Below, one piece after another: positions 6,975 to 15,865 of a stretch of DNA of 47,976 nucleotides (position 1 is its first letter; every line of letters begins with the position of its first letter). Location of the stretch: NCBI RefSeq assembly GCF_003473295.1, contig NZ_QRMP01000032.1, forward strand, positions 1 to 47,976, given 5' to 3'. The notes beneath the pieces were generated by a model. It saw only the letters and a program-made list of their open reading frames with translations, was not told where the DNA came from and did no database searches. The DNA is from Parabacteroides sp. AM08-6. Lineage in GTDB: Bacteria; Bacteroidota; Bacteroidia; Bacteroidales; Tannerellaceae. Both the position numbers and the translations under genes were made by a program.

Positions 6975-7121
6975 TTACTTCTTTTTTAATTTATCCTCAA
7001 GTTCCTTTATTTCTTTATCCGCTATCCTTTTCTGATATCCGGCATCGAATTTTTTGTAATACTCAAGGTAAAATAGCAGGTCCTCTTCTGCCTCTTTCTG
7101 TTCTTTACTTTTACGCTTCAT
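6975..7121 (-). CDS. Small charged helical protein (48 aa)
   Basis: ATG at 7119-7121 and TAA at 6975-6977 frame a 48-aa protein that is almost half Lys and Glu and is predicted to be helical (begins MKRKSKEQKEAEEDLLFYLE). AAAGGAGGTG lies directly before the ATG, a very strong Shine-Dalgarno sequence, and a consensus -7 box (TATCTTTG on this strand) lies at 7148-7155. These decide in favour of a real gene. It is the first gene of a leftward pair with the DUF5053-like gene. Function unknown. Confidence 0.6.
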   Translation of the reverse strand: MKRKSKEQKEAEEDLLFYLEYYKKFDAGYQKRIADKEIKELEDKLKKK

Positions 7122-7147
7122 CACCTCCTTTGTTTTTAATTACAATA

Positions 7148-7155
7148 CAAAGATA
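7148..7155 (-). promoter_or_regulatory. Consensus -7 box TATCTTTG
   Basis: On the minus strand this reads TATCTTTG, matching Bacteroidetes TAnnTTTG, 27 nt before the 48-aa gene. A 17-bp direct repeat copy (7157-7173) lies immediately upstream, where a regulator would interfere with sigma binding. Confidence 0.55.
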
Positions 7156-7156
7156 A

Positions 7157-7173
7157 TCAACATTTGTTTATTA
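7157..7173. repeat. 17-bp direct repeat, copy 1 (beside integrase 3' end)
   Basis: TCAACATTTGTTTATTA occurs here and again at 7197-7213, exactly 40 bp apart, with a shorter related copy (TAACATTTGT) from about 7216. The second copy includes the integrase stop codon. Candidates are arm-type sites for integrase or excisionase, or operator sites for the promoter at 7148. Confidence 0.6.
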
Positions 7174-7196
7174 CGCAAGCAAAAACCGAATTATTT

Positions 7197-7213
7197 TCAA
7201 CATTTGTTTATTA
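7197..7213. repeat. 17-bp direct repeat, copy 2 (overlaps integrase stop)
   Basis: Identical to 7157-7173. Its last three bases are the integrase stop codon read on the minus strand, so the repeat partly constrains the integrase C-terminus. Confidence 0.6.
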
Positions 7214-8473
7214 TTTAACATTTGTACCAAAAACATAATCTATAACTTTCCGATTTGCACGGTCAACAATCTCCCAATCTCTAGCGACATAAACGTCTGT
7301 TATATTGTGCCCAGACTTATGATTAAGGCAAAAGGCAATATCATCCATTGAAACACCACATTCATTTCTGGCAATGGTAGCCCATGAACGCCGGGCAAAG
7401 TACATATTTATTTCTGGAACACCTATCATATTCCCAACTGCTTTAATATGCGAGTTAAGTTTATGATTAAATTGGTCATGGCTAGCATATCGGGTAAAAA
7501 AATTAAAAGCCCTATCCCCTAACAAGTCTTTATAACGCTCCATGTAAGGCAATAGTTCCGGTTCTATCCTTACTGAAAAAAAAGCCTTATCCGCACGTTT
7601 AGCACTTGTTTTCCTACGTTCATAGTTGAACCTTCCATGAGATTCAGGTAAAAGATGGTATAAATCTGCTGTATTCATCCCTACTAACAAGAAAGACATA
7701 ATGAAAACATCTCTGGCTATTAATTTACCCATGCAATTAATATCAAAACGACATTCCGTTATGGCTCTTATCTGTTCACGACTTAACGCATATTTACTAG
7801 GAGCGTTATATTTCGGAAGTCGATATTTCGAAAATGGATTATTTGCAATACGGATAATACCACGGTCTTCGTCATTAAGCTCATCCTTTGCAATATTGAA
7901 AATACGTTGAATATTACCAATGTACAATTTAACACCTGCACTGGAAATAGTAACTTCCTTTTTTTTTGAGACTAAGGAAGGTTGTTGTCTTAACCATTCT
8001 TCAAACCGACGCAACAAGTTAGACGTTATATCCGAAAAATTCAATTCTCTAGACCCTATAAAAGCCTCCAGCCGTCGCAATCCAACTTCCATATTTTCGT
8101 AAGAAGGTTTACCGGAAGACTTAAAATCACGAATCACCTTATACCCATAATCAAAAAAGTTTATCTGATCTAAATTTCTTCCAGCTAATAAATCTTCTGC
8201 TTTTTTAGCAAGTTCTTTTGCTGTATAATTATTGATGCTGTTGCCAATACCGGAAAACATTTTTCTTATCCGAAGCACATCCAACATCACCTCGTCATAA
8301 ATAAAATTATTCCTCTTCTTTAACTGATAGTTCTTATCAAGACTGGAACTATCTACATAATGTGTAGTAGCAATGTAAGAAGATTTTCGGTTATGTGTAA
8401 TTCTTATCTTAACATTATATGTTCCATCATCCTTTTTCTGCTGTTTAAGAATAACATGCGATACTGTTGCCAT
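7211..8473 (-). CDS. int: Tyrosine-type site-specific integrase
   Basis: A 420-aa recombinase with the three-part Bacteroidetes layout: an N-terminal arm-binding domain (about 1-95), a SAM-like core-binding domain (about 100-205) and a C-terminal catalytic domain. The C-terminal box reads YFARRSWATIA with the conserved Arg, and LNHKSGHNITDVYVA supplies the tyrosine nucleophile at about residue 395. The usual first catalytic Arg position sits in GMNTADL, with no Arg; such substitution is known in this branch (for example IntDOT). It is the outermost element gene and is transcribed inward, marking the right boundary of the element beside maf. Confidence 0.92.
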   Translation of the reverse strand: MATVSHVILKQQKKDDGTYNVKIRITHNRKSSYIATTHYVDSSSLDKNYQLKKRNNFIYDEVMLDVLRIRKMFSGIGNSINNYTAKELAKKAEDLLAGRNLDQINFFDYGYKVIRDFKSSGKPSYENMEVGLRRLEAFIGSRELNFSDITSNLLRRFEEWLRQQPSLVSKKKEVTISSAGVKLYIGNIQRIFNIAKDELNDEDRGIIRIANNPFSKYRLPKYNAPSKYALSREQIRAITECRFDINCMGKLIARDVFIMSFLLVGMNTADLYHLLPESHGRFNYERRKTSAKRADKAFFSVRIEPELLPYMERYKDLLGDRAFNFFTRYASHDQFNHKLNSHIKAVGNMIGVPEINMYFARRSWATIARNECGVSMDDIAFCLNHKSGHNITDVYVARDWEIVDRANRKVIDYVFGTNVK

Positions 8474-8596
8474 TGTAAAACATTTTTAGATTATACGATT
8501 TTACTCGTAAAACAATTGTAAAACTTCAGGCAGTAAAAGTACATATTTTGTTTGTATTTTTAAAATCAAGCGAAAGACAAAAACACATATAACAAA
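8474..8596. other. Element/chromosome junction region, probable attachment site
   Basis: These 123 bases separate the integrase from maf. ATTGTAAAAC occurs twice (8472-8481 and 8515-8524) with a related CGTAAAAC between them, a repeat pattern like core- or arm-binding sites. The attachment core must lie here or in the maf 3' end, but the other junction is outside the window, so the exact duplicated core cannot be identified. Confidence 0.4.
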
Positions 8597-9184
8597 CTAA
8601 AAATCAAGTAGTTCTTTATAAAGACGTTGTACCGGAAGCCCCATTACGTTATAAAAAGAACCATTTATAGCTTCGACTCCTATATAGCCAATCCATTCCT
8701 GTACGCCATAAGCTCCAGCTTTGTCGAACGGACGATATTTGTCCACATAATAGATAATATCTTCCTTGCTTAGTTTTGTAAAACTTACGGCTGTAGAAAC
8801 GGAAAAAGAAACTTGCTTCTCTTTTGTCATCACACAAACACCGGTTACAACTTCATGCACATGTTCTGATAATCTCAGTAACATTTGAATAGCCTCTTCC
8901 CTATCAGCCGGTTTTCCCATGATTTCATCAAATGTCCATACAATTGTATCTGCCGTAATCAACAATACATTTTCGGAATGCGAAACCATATCCATGTAAG
9001 CGGCTGCTTTCTTTCTCGCTAAATATTCGGGAACAGCTTCGGCTTTTAAGCTTTCGGGATACGATTCTTCTATTCCGGGAATGACCTGAACATCGAAACT
9101 GACATCCAGACCAGCCAATAATTCACGACGCCGGGGAGAGTTAGAACCCAGTATCACTTTATATTTGTTTAAATTAGAGAGCAT
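8597..9184 (-). CDS. maf: Maf family nucleoside triphosphate pyrophosphatase
   Basis: A 195-aa protein. Maf proteins hydrolyse dTTP, UTP or modified nucleotides, acting as house-cleaning enzymes linked to septum formation. It shows the N-terminal LGSNSPRRRELL motif, the acidic IPGIEESYP segment, and ITADTIVW and KPADREEA, all family signatures. I choose the ATG at 9184 (MLSNLNKYK) because it gives the normal family start; an upstream GTG at 9217 would overlap the kdsC-like stop and add 11 residues. It is the last gene of a leftward operon. The prophage integrated just beyond its stop and left the gene intact. Confidence 0.9.
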   Translation of the reverse strand: MLSNLNKYKVILGSNSPRRRELLAGLDVSFDVQVIPGIEESYPESLKAEAVPEYLARKKAAAYMDMVSHSENVLLITADTIVWTFDEIMGKPADREEAIQMLLRLSEHVHEVVTGVCVMTKEKQVSFSVSTAVSFTKLSKEDIIYYVDKYRPFDKAGAYGVQEWIGYIGVEAINGSFYNVMGLPVQRLYKELLDF

Positions 9185-9213
9185 ACTCTTTCTATTTATC
9201 ATTGTTATTGCAT

Positions 9214-9735
9214 TCACCAGCCAAAAGCCTCATCACCCATCCAATGCCCTTGCGCTTTCATTGTCTGTTCTATTACATCCCGAGCTACGCCTTCACCCCC
9301 TTTTTTTTGTGAAATATACTTCGCGATGTTTTTTATTTCAGGAGCTGCATCAGCCGGAGCGACTGGCAAACCGACCAACTGCATGACTTCATAATCGGGG
9401 ATATCGTCACCGGCATACATGACCTCTTCCGGCTTCAATCCTGTTTTCTTCAAAAAATCATTGTAATCGTGTACTTTCACCGCACTTTTCATATAAATAT
9501 GCGTAATTCCCAAACGGGAAAAACGAATCTCTACAGCTTCGGTATAACCTCCGGTTATGATTGCCACCTGATAACCTTTTTTCACAGCCAACTGCAAGGC
9601 ATACCCATCTTTTATATTTACCGTGCGCATCGGATCACCATTCGGATGCAATGGTATTACATCACAAGACAAGACACCGTCTACATCGAATACAAATGCT
9701 TTTATCTTTTTCAGGTCATAATTAATACTACTCAT
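9214..9735 (-). CDS. kdsC: KdsC-like HAD phosphatase (Kdo 8-phosphate phosphatase)
   Basis: A 173-aa protein of the C0 HAD phosphatases, which lack a cap and work as tetramers. Motif I is FVFDVDGVL with the two aspartates, motif II is the IITGG stretch, and the last motif is [11 protein letters not shown]. Length and motifs match KdsC, which makes Kdo from Kdo-8-phosphate for lipopolysaccharide core. Related enzymes act on KDN- or sialic-acid 9-phosphates, so substrate is not fixed. It overlaps the DUF2520-type gene by 8 nt and ends beside maf. Confidence 0.85.
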   Translation of the reverse strand: MSSINYDLKKIKAFVFDVDGVLSCDVIPLHPNGDPMRTVNIKDGYALQLAVKKGYQVAIITGGYTEAVEIRFSRLGITHIYMKSAVKVHDYNDFLKKTGLKPEEVMYAGDDIPDYEVMQLVGLPVAPADAAPEIKNIAKYISQKKGGEGVARDVIEQTMKAQGHWMGDEAFGW

Positions 9736-10495
9736 ATTGGGCCTCCTTATGTATACTCCGGCTGATAAGCTGATAGATGGATTTCATATCCGAATCCGAC
9801 AGCATAGCCAGATGTTTATTCATCACATTCTCATCATAACGGACAGCAGGACCGGTCTGAGCCTGCGCCGGAGTCATGCTATGTATTTTAGCTGCCGTTT
9901 CATCTATCAACGGCAATAAAACATCCGCCGGTATCCCCTGCTCTCCCAGCAATTTAGCAGCCAACGCATAAATATGATTGGTAAAATTACAGGCAAACAC
10001 CGCCGACAAATGCAAATATTTCCGCTTATCGGAAGAAAGAAAGCGAACATTTTCCGACAAGGTAGATGCAACCTCACACAACACCTCGGCCACATCCGGC
10101 GTATTGGCTTCCAGAAAAAAAGGTATCATGGAGAAATCGACCTCACGGGCCTTACTGAATGTTTGCAAAGGGTAGAGAACACCATATTTCGCAGCATACC
10201 CGCTAAACACATCCATAGGCATGCTACCTGCCGTATGTACCCAAATCCCATTATTGGAAGGAACACGCGAGATGACTTCTGCCAATACGGCATCTTTCAG
10301 GGAAAACAAATATAAACCGGCATCCTCAACAATCTCTTCCGGGATTATCGTCCAAGGACATCCCAGTTTTCCTGCCAATTGTTTAGCATTGGCTTCCGTA
10401 TGACTGTATACCTGACAAACAGGCATCCCTATCCGATACATTTCCAGCGATAAACGTGTTGCTAAATTCCCGGCTCCTATCAAGACGATTTTCAT
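9728..10495 (-). CDS. Rossmann-fold protein with DUF2520 C-domain
   Basis: A 255-aa protein. The N-terminus ([16 protein letters not shown]) is a dinucleotide-binding GxGNxA fingerprint as in pyrroline-5-carboxylate or F420-type reductases. The C-terminal half ([17 protein letters not shown], then a [10 protein letters not shown] stretch) matches the helical DUF2520 domain. The substrate is unknown for most members; a dehydrogenase role acting on a small acid is inferred. It overlaps the nitroreductase by 4 nt and the kdsC-like gene by 8 nt, so the operon is tightly coupled. Confidence 0.82.
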   Translation of the reverse strand: MKIVLIGAGNLATRLSLEMYRIGMPVCQVYSHTEANAKQLAGKLGCPWTIIPEEIVEDAGLYLFSLKDAVLAEVISRVPSNNGIWVHTAGSMPMDVFSGYAAKYGVLYPLQTFSKAREVDFSMIPFFLEANTPDVAEVLCEVASTLSENVRFLSSDKRKYLHLSAVFACNFTNHIYALAAKLLGEQGIPADVLLPLIDETAAKIHSMTPAQAQTGPAVRYDENVMNKHLAMLSDSDMKSIYQLISRSIHKEAQYE

Positions 10496-11055
10496 GCTTC
10501 TTCTCCCGCTTTATTTCCTTCCGGAGCGGAGTAAGCTCCCAAATGTACCTTTTCCCATTGCAAATGAGCCTCGTCAAAAGGTTTACGTTCCTGGTCCTTA
10601 TAACCAAAGCCGATAATAGACAACACATCCAGTTGATAAGGAATATTCAATAAGTCTCGTACATACTGATTGGCATCCGTATCGTCCGCGGTAAAACGAT
10701 TCCGTATCTGACACCAACAGCTGCCAAGCCCCAAATCTTCAGCCTGCAACTGCATATAGATGGAAGCAACAGAGGCATCTTCCACCCAAACATCGCTTTC
10801 CATCACATTTGCAAGCACGACTACCGCCAAAGCGCAACCTTCCAGAAATGCAGAACCGGCTTTTTTGCAAGTGGCAAGTTTAGCCAGCATTTCTTTATCT
10901 TCCACAACTACAAATTGCCACGGATTACTACGTTTGGAAGCCGGAGCCATCAAGGCGGCTCTCAGAATCATTTCCACTTGTTCCGGGTTCAATAACCGGT
11001 CGGTAAACTTACGGGTACTTCTTCTCGTTTTTATTAATGTTGCGAAACTTTCCAT
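10492..11055 (-). CDS. Nitroreductase family FMN oxidoreductase
   Basis: A 187-aa protein of the NfsB/FRP fold. It has the N-terminal RRSTRKFTDR motif, ALMAPASKRSNPWQFVVV (FMN-binding segment) and the GLGSCWCQIR and IGFGY motifs. It works as a homodimer using NAD(P)H to reduce quinones, flavins or nitro compounds. It is the first gene of the leftward operon ending in maf; a consensus -7 box lies at 11137-11144. Confidence 0.9.
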   Translation of the reverse strand: MESFATLIKTRRSTRKFTDRLLNPEQVEMILRAALMAPASKRSNPWQFVVVEDKEMLAKLATCKKAGSAFLEGCALAVVVLANVMESDVWVEDASVASIYMQLQAEDLGLGSCWCQIRNRFTADDTDANQYVRDLLNIPYQLDVLSIIGFGYKDQERKPFDEAHLQWEKVHLGAYSAPEGNKAGEEA

Positions 11056-11136
11056 CTTTCTCTAAATTTGTATTCGGAGTTCTTTCTCTCTGTTACACGC
11101 AAGAGAGAAAAAAAGCTTTAATTTCTTCACGATTGG

Positions 11137-11144
11137 CAAAGATA
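11137..11144 (-). promoter_or_regulatory. -7 box TATCTTTG for the nitroreductase operon
   Basis: The minus strand reads TATCTTTG, a full match to TAnnTTTG, 82 nt before the nitroreductase ATG. The divergent TonB receptor starts 74 nt to the right, so this 160-nt gap carries both control regions. Confidence 0.5.
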
Positions 11145-11217
11145 GGGATATTTTTTTGCCTGCTTTATATACGCTTCCTCCTTTTTTTCCGTTAATAAGA
11201 AGATAACAATTTTGAAT

Positions 11218-13626
11218 ATGAGAATTCGTGCGATAGCTGCACTGCTATATATAATAATTTCTACAAGTGTTTTCGGTCAGGACCGTGTTAAGATAACCGG
11301 CTACATACGTGATGCCGACGGAAGTCCTCTTGAATTGGTCAACGTCAGGGTTAAAAACACGCTAAACGGGACAATGAGTAACGAAAAAGGATACTACTCT
11401 GTCTCCGTTGCAACAGGTGATTCTGTCACTTTAATATATTCGTGCCTGGGATATAACAAGGCAGAACGTATCATTCCGGAACTGACAAAAGATATGCGGA
11501 TTAATGTACAGATGAATTACACATCGATTGAACTGGGCGAGGTGGTAACCACCGCTACCCGGAGGCAAACCACTACACTGGAAACATTGAATGCCGACAA
11601 AGTAAAACTCCTTCCGGACCCGGCAGGAGGCAGTATTGAGAGTTTGGTAGTCACTTTTGCCGGCGTTTCGTCCAATAATGAGTTGAGTTCACAGTACTCG
11701 GTTCGCGGAGGAAGCTATGACGAAAATATCGTTTATGTTAATGGGCTTGAAGTATTCCGGCCTTTATTAATCCGTTCCGGACAGCAGGAAGGGTTGAGCT
11801 TTATCAATCCGGACATGACCGAATCGGTTAACTTCTCATCCGGGGGCTTTGACGCACAATATGGCGACAAAATGAGTTCAGTCTTGGATATCACGTACAA
11901 AAAGCCCCAAAGCTTCGAAGGTTCGGCCTCAGCAAGTCTATTAGGTGCGAATGCTTACATAGGCAGTTCCACAAAGAAATTCACCCAAGTCACCGGTTTC
12001 CGGTATAAAACCGGCCGTTCACTTTTGAAGACCACCGACACTGATGCGGAATATGACCCAAACTTCATTGATGTACAAACGTTTATAACTTACAAGCCAG
12101 CCCCAAAATGGGAAATCAATGTATTAGGGAATTTGGCGGTAAACAACTATAAATTTACTCCATACAGCCGTGAAACCTCATTCGGAACCGTGGAAAACGC
12201 TAAAAAATTCAAAGTATATTTCAATGGAAAAGAACAAGATAAATTCCAAACCATATTCGGCGCTTTAACCCTAAAACATGCCCCCAATGAGAATACGGAA
12301 CTCGGCCTTCAAGCTTCTGCTTTTACCAGCAAAGAAGAAGAAAGTTATGATATTTCCGGAGAATACTGGTTGGGAGATGCAGCTGATATAGGAAATGGTG
12401 GAGACATGGAGCAACTGAACGTAGCCCGTTACCATGAACATGCCCGTAATCGCCTCCATTCCAACATTATGAATGTAGGACATTTCGGAAGTATCCGACT
12501 GAAAAGCAATACATTAAAATGGGGCGCGACAGTGCAGATGGAAAAGATAAACGACAAAATCAGCGAATGGGAAAAACGGGATTCTGCCGGCTACTCACTT
12601 CCTCAAGGAGGAGAAACGGTTAATGTTATCGCTAATCTTTTCTCCGACAACAAACTGGAGAGTACACGTCTGTCAGCATACCTGCAAGATGAGTTCAGAT
12701 TCCGGATCAAACAAGGATTATTCAGGCTGGTCGGTGGAGTCAGAGGCAGTTATTGGAGTTACAACAAGGAATTCATATTCAGTCCACGCGCTTCTTTAGG
12801 CTTTATACCGAACTTCGACCAGAATCTGACATTCCGCCTGGCCTCAGGCCTCTATTATCAATCGCCTTTTTATAAGGAATTGAGGACAACCGTATCAGAT
12901 GAAAACGGTAATAGCGTCATTCAATTGAACCAAGATTTGAAATCCCAGCGTTCGATTCACATAATACTCGGAGGCGACTATACATTCCGTGCTTCCGACC
13001 GGAACTTTAAGGTCAGCGCGGATATGTATTACAAAAAGTTAGACAATATTGTACCTTATACCGTCGATAATGTAAAAATCCGCTATTACGGAGAGAATTG
13101 CGCCAAAGGTCATGCAATGGGTATCGATTTCAAATTCTTCGGTGAATTTGTCCCCGGTACTGACTCTTGGATTAGCTTTTCCTTAATGAAAGCGGAACAA
13201 AGTATTCGCGGAGGAAATTATCTCCCAATGCCTAACAGTCAAGGATATAATGTTTCACTGTTCTTCCAAGACTATTTTCCCGGATATAAAAGAGTCAAAC
13301 TGAACTTAAAAGGCGTATTGTCGGGAGGCTTGCCTATCACTGCTCCCCGTAAAGGCTATGAAGACGGATATTTCCGTACACCCGTCTACAAACGTGTGGA
13401 CCTTGGCTTCTCATACCAATTGGCAGGAGGAGAAGATGCTATTATGGACCGGGGCCTTTTCAGGCATCTGAAAAACATTTGGCTCGGTTTGGATGTATTC
13501 AATCTTTTCGATATCAAAAACACAAGTTCCTACTATTGGATTACTAATATTGACAACCAACAATATGCTATTCCAAACTATCTGACAGGCCGGCAGCTGA
13601 ATGTGCGTCTTATTGTCGATTTTTAG
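11218..13626 (+). CDS. TonB-dependent outer-membrane receptor
   Basis: An 802-aa protein. A signal peptide (about 1-20, ending near VFG) is followed by a carboxypeptidase-regulatory-like beta domain (about 25-105), a TonB plug (about 120-230, with the SIESLVVTFAGVSSNNEL and YSVRGGSYDENIVYVNG segments), then a 22-strand barrel ending in the aromatic VRLIVDF. No SusD partner is adjacent, so it is not a typical SusC glycan transporter; siderophore, cobamide or metal uptake fits better. I use the ATG at 11218 rather than a TTG six bases earlier. It stands alone, divergent from the nitroreductase operon. Confidence 0.92.
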   Translation: MRIRAIAALLYIIISTSVFGQDRVKITGYIRDADGSPLELVNVRVKNTLNGTMSNEKGYYSVSVATGDSVTLIYSCLGYNKAERIIPELTKDMRINVQMNYTSIELGEVVTTATRRQTTTLETLNADKVKLLPDPAGGSIESLVVTFAGVSSNNELSSQYSVRGGSYDENIVYVNGLEVFRPLLIRSGQQEGLSFINPDMTESVNFSSGGFDAQYGDKMSSVLDITYKKPQSFEGSASASLLGANAYIGSSTKKFTQVTGFRYKTGRSLLKTTDTDAEYDPNFIDVQTFITYKPAPKWEINVLGNLAVNNYKFTPYSRETSFGTVENAKKFKVYFNGKEQDKFQTIFGALTLKHAPNENTELGLQASAFTSKEEESYDISGEYWLGDAADIGNGGDMEQLNVARYHEHARNRLHSNIMNVGHFGSIRLKSNTLKWGATVQMEKINDKISEWEKRDSAGYSLPQGGETVNVIANLFSDNKLESTRLSAYLQDEFRFRIKQGLFRLVGGVRGSYWSYNKEFIFSPRASLGFIPNFDQNLTFRLASGLYYQSPFYKELRTTVSDENGNSVIQLNQDLKSQRSIHIILGGDYTFRASDRNFKVSADMYYKKLDNIVPYTVDNVKIRYYGENCAKGHAMGIDFKFFGEFVPGTDSWISFSLMKAEQSIRGGNYLPMPNSQGYNVSLFFQDYFPGYKRVKLNLKGVLSGGLPITAPRKGYEDGYFRTPVYKRVDLGFSYQLAGGEDAIMDRGLFRHLKNIWLGLDVFNLFDIKNTSSYYWITNIDNQQYAIPNYLTGRQLNVRLIVDF

Positions 13627-13715
13627 TTTTGATAAGTTTGATTATCGTTAAAAAAACATCCCTAAATGATGCTGATAAATATTAATGAAATATTTCCTCA
13701 TTAACAAAAAGAGTG

Positions 13716-13723
13716 TACCTTTG
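13716..13723 (+). promoter_or_regulatory. -7 box TACCTTTG for the methylmalonyl-CoA operon
   Basis: TACCTTTG matches TAnnTTTG and lies 45 nt before the epimerase ATG. A T-rich segment about 22 bp upstream may serve as the -33 element. Confidence 0.6.
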
Positions 13724-13768
13724 TCGAGATAGAACAAAACGATATTAAATAACTAAATTATTATTGAC

Positions 13769-14176
13769 ATGGAACTTACACACATCGAACACTTGGGTAT
13801 TGCAGTAAAGAGCATCGAAGCTTGTCTGCCATATTACGAACAAGTTTTAGGACTCAAATGCTACAACATTGAAGAAGTTGCGGATCAGAAAGTAAAAACC
13901 GCATTCTTTAAAGTAGGCCAGACTAAAATCGAATTACTGGAACCGACCAGCGAAGACAGTACTATCGCCAAATTCATAGAAAAGAAAGGCGAAGGTATCC
14001 ACCATATCGCATTCGCAGTTCCCGATGTGCAAGCTGCGTTGGACGAAGCCGAAGCTAAAGGTGTTAAGTTGATTGACAAAGCTCCGCGTGGCGGTGCTGA
14101 AGGTTTGAGTATCGCATTCCTTCACCCGAAATCGACCTGCAGTGTTCTGACAGAACTTTGTATGCCGGGTAAATAA
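13769..14176 (+). CDS. mce: Methylmalonyl-CoA epimerase
   Basis: A 135-aa protein of the vicinal-oxygen-chelate fold that interconverts (R)- and (S)-methylmalonyl-CoA. It shows paired VOC modules: IEHLGIAVKSIEACLPYYEQVLGL and, in the second half, the GIHHIAFAVPDVQAAL segment; the histidines near each start and the Glu in ELLEP are the usual metal ligands. Length is typical. It heads the decarboxylase operon and supplies the isomer that MmdA decarboxylates to propionyl-CoA. Confidence 0.95.
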   Translation: MELTHIEHLGIAVKSIEACLPYYEQVLGLKCYNIEEVADQKVKTAFFKVGQTKIELLEPTSEDSTIAKFIEKKGEGIHHIAFAVPDVQAALDEAEAKGVKLIDKAPRGGAEGLSIAFLHPKSTCSVLTELCMPGK

Positions 14177-14296
14177 TCTTCGACTGATGTAGACAAACAA
14201 TGAGTAGACAGCCCCAATAAGCTGCCTACTTTTGTCAGATTATCATGAGGACATTTATAACAGAATAATCATTTCTAACAACAAATCAAAAATACA

Positions 14297-15850
14297 ATGA
14301 GTAACCAACTTGAAAAAGTAAAGGAGCTTATCGCCCTACGCGAAACTGCTCGTTTGGGTGGAGGAGAGAAAAGAATTGAATCACAGCACAAGAAAGGCAA
14401 ATACACCGCACGCGAACGTATTGCCATGTTGCTGGATGAAGGTAGCTTCGAAGAGTTCGATATGTTCGTACAACACCGTTGTACTAATTTCGGTATTGAA
14501 AAAACCAAATATCTGGGCGATGGTATCGTAACAGGTTATGGTACCATTGATGGTCGTCTGGTATATATCTATGCACAGGACTTTACCGTATTCGGCGGAG
14601 CTTTGTCAGAATCTCTAGCCATGAAAATTTGTAAGGTGATGGATCAGGCAATGAAAATGGGAGCTCCCGTTATCGGCTTGAACGATTCCGGAGGCGCCCG
14701 TATCCAGGAAGGTGTAAATGCCTTGGCCGGTTATGCTGAAATCTTCCAGCGTAACATTCTGGCATCCGGTGTTATCCCCCAGATTTCCGGCATATTCGGT
14801 CCATGTGCAGGCGGAGCCGTTTATTCTCCGGCTTTAACAGACTTCAACATCATGACTCGCGGAACAAGCTATATGTTCCTGACAGGTCCGAAAGTGGTAA
14901 AAACAGTAACAGGTGAAGATGTCACTCAAGAAGAACTGGGTGGAGCAAGTGTACATACGACAAAATCCGGCGTTGCCCATTTCGCTGTCGATACGGAAGA
15001 AGACGGATTACAATTAATCCGCAAATTAATCAGCTTCCTGCCACAGAACAATTTGGAAGAAACCCCGTTAATCGAATGTAAAGATCCGATTGATCGCTTG
15101 GATGACAATCTGAACGATATTATACCCGACAATCCTAACCAAGCTTATGATATGTACGAAGTTATCGGTACTATCATCGATAATGGCGAGTTTTTGGAAG
15201 TACATGCCGACTATGCTAAGAACATCATCGTTGGTTTTGCTCGTTTCAACGGACAAACTGTCGGTATCGTAGCTAACCAGCCGAAAGTGATGGCTGGCTG
15301 TCTGGACAGCAATGCCTCCCGTAAAGCCGGTCGTTTCGTTCGTTTCTGCGATGCGTTCAATATTCCTTTGGTAACTTTGGTAGATGTACCGGGCTTCCTT
15401 CCGGGTACAGGCCAGGAATATAATGGTGTAATCCTGCATGGTGCCAAATTGCTTTATGCATACGGTGAAGCTACCGTTCCCAAGGTTACCGTTACTCTGC
15501 GTAAATCTTATGGCGGTGCTTATTGCGTGATGAGTTCCAAACACCTGCGTGGCGATATGAACTATGCATGGCCTACTGCCGAAATCGCAGTGATGGGACC
15601 AAGCGGTGCCGTAGAAGTTATCTTTGCCAAAGAAGTGGCTGCCTCCGAAGACCCGAAAGCTTGTGCTGCAGAAAAAGAAGCCGAATACAAAAAAGCATTT
15701 GCTAATCCTTACAATGCTGCACAATACGGATATATCGATGATGTTATCGAACCGCGTAACACTCGTTTCCGGATTATTCGTGCTTTGCAACAATTGCAGA
15801 CTAAGAAATTGAGCAATCCTGCCAAGAAACATGACAACTTGCCTCTATAA
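14297..15850 (+). CDS. mmdA: Methylmalonyl-CoA decarboxylase alpha (carboxyltransferase) subunit
   Basis: A 517-aa protein. It has the two crotonase-like halves of biotin-dependent carboxyltransferases, with the oxyanion-hole segments [10 protein letters not shown] and [12 protein letters not shown] in the first half, and [11 protein letters not shown] and [13 protein letters not shown] in the second. It transfers CO2 from methylmalonyl-CoA to the biotin of the carrier subunit. The same fold serves in propionyl-CoA carboxylase, but the OadG/OadB-type genes that follow identify the sodium-pumping decarboxylase. The complex works at the inner face of the cytoplasmic membrane. Confidence 0.95.
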   Translation: MSNQLEKVKELIALRETARLGGGEKRIESQHKKGKYTARERIAMLLDEGSFEEFDMFVQHRCTNFGIEKTKYLGDGIVTGYGTIDGRLVYIYAQDFTVFGGALSESLAMKICKVMDQAMKMGAPVIGLNDSGGARIQEGVNALAGYAEIFQRNILASGVIPQISGIFGPCAGGAVYSPALTDFNIMTRGTSYMFLTGPKVVKTVTGEDVTQEELGGASVHTTKSGVAHFAVDTEEDGLQLIRKLISFLPQNNLEETPLIECKDPIDRLDDNLNDIIPDNPNQAYDMYEVIGTIIDNGEFLEVHADYAKNIIVGFARFNGQTVGIVANQPKVMAGCLDSNASRKAGRFVRFCDAFNIPLVTLVDVPGFLPGTGQEYNGVILHGAKLLYAYGEATVPKVTVTLRKSYGGAYCVMSSKHLRGDMNYAWPTAEIAVMGPSGAVEVIFAKEVAASEDPKACAAEKEAEYKKAFANPYNAAQYGYIDDVIEPRNTRFRIIRALQQLQTKKLSNPAKKHDNLPL

Positions 15851-15865
15851 TTCTTAAAACAGGAA

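Noticed and set aside
9215..9217. GTG start for maf
   Set aside because: It overlaps the previous stop and would be coupled, but the internal ATG at 9184 gives the normal family N-terminus.
15068..15832. Long 254-aa leftward frame inside mmdA
   Set aside because: Shadow of a strongly conserved gene on the other strand; no family motifs.
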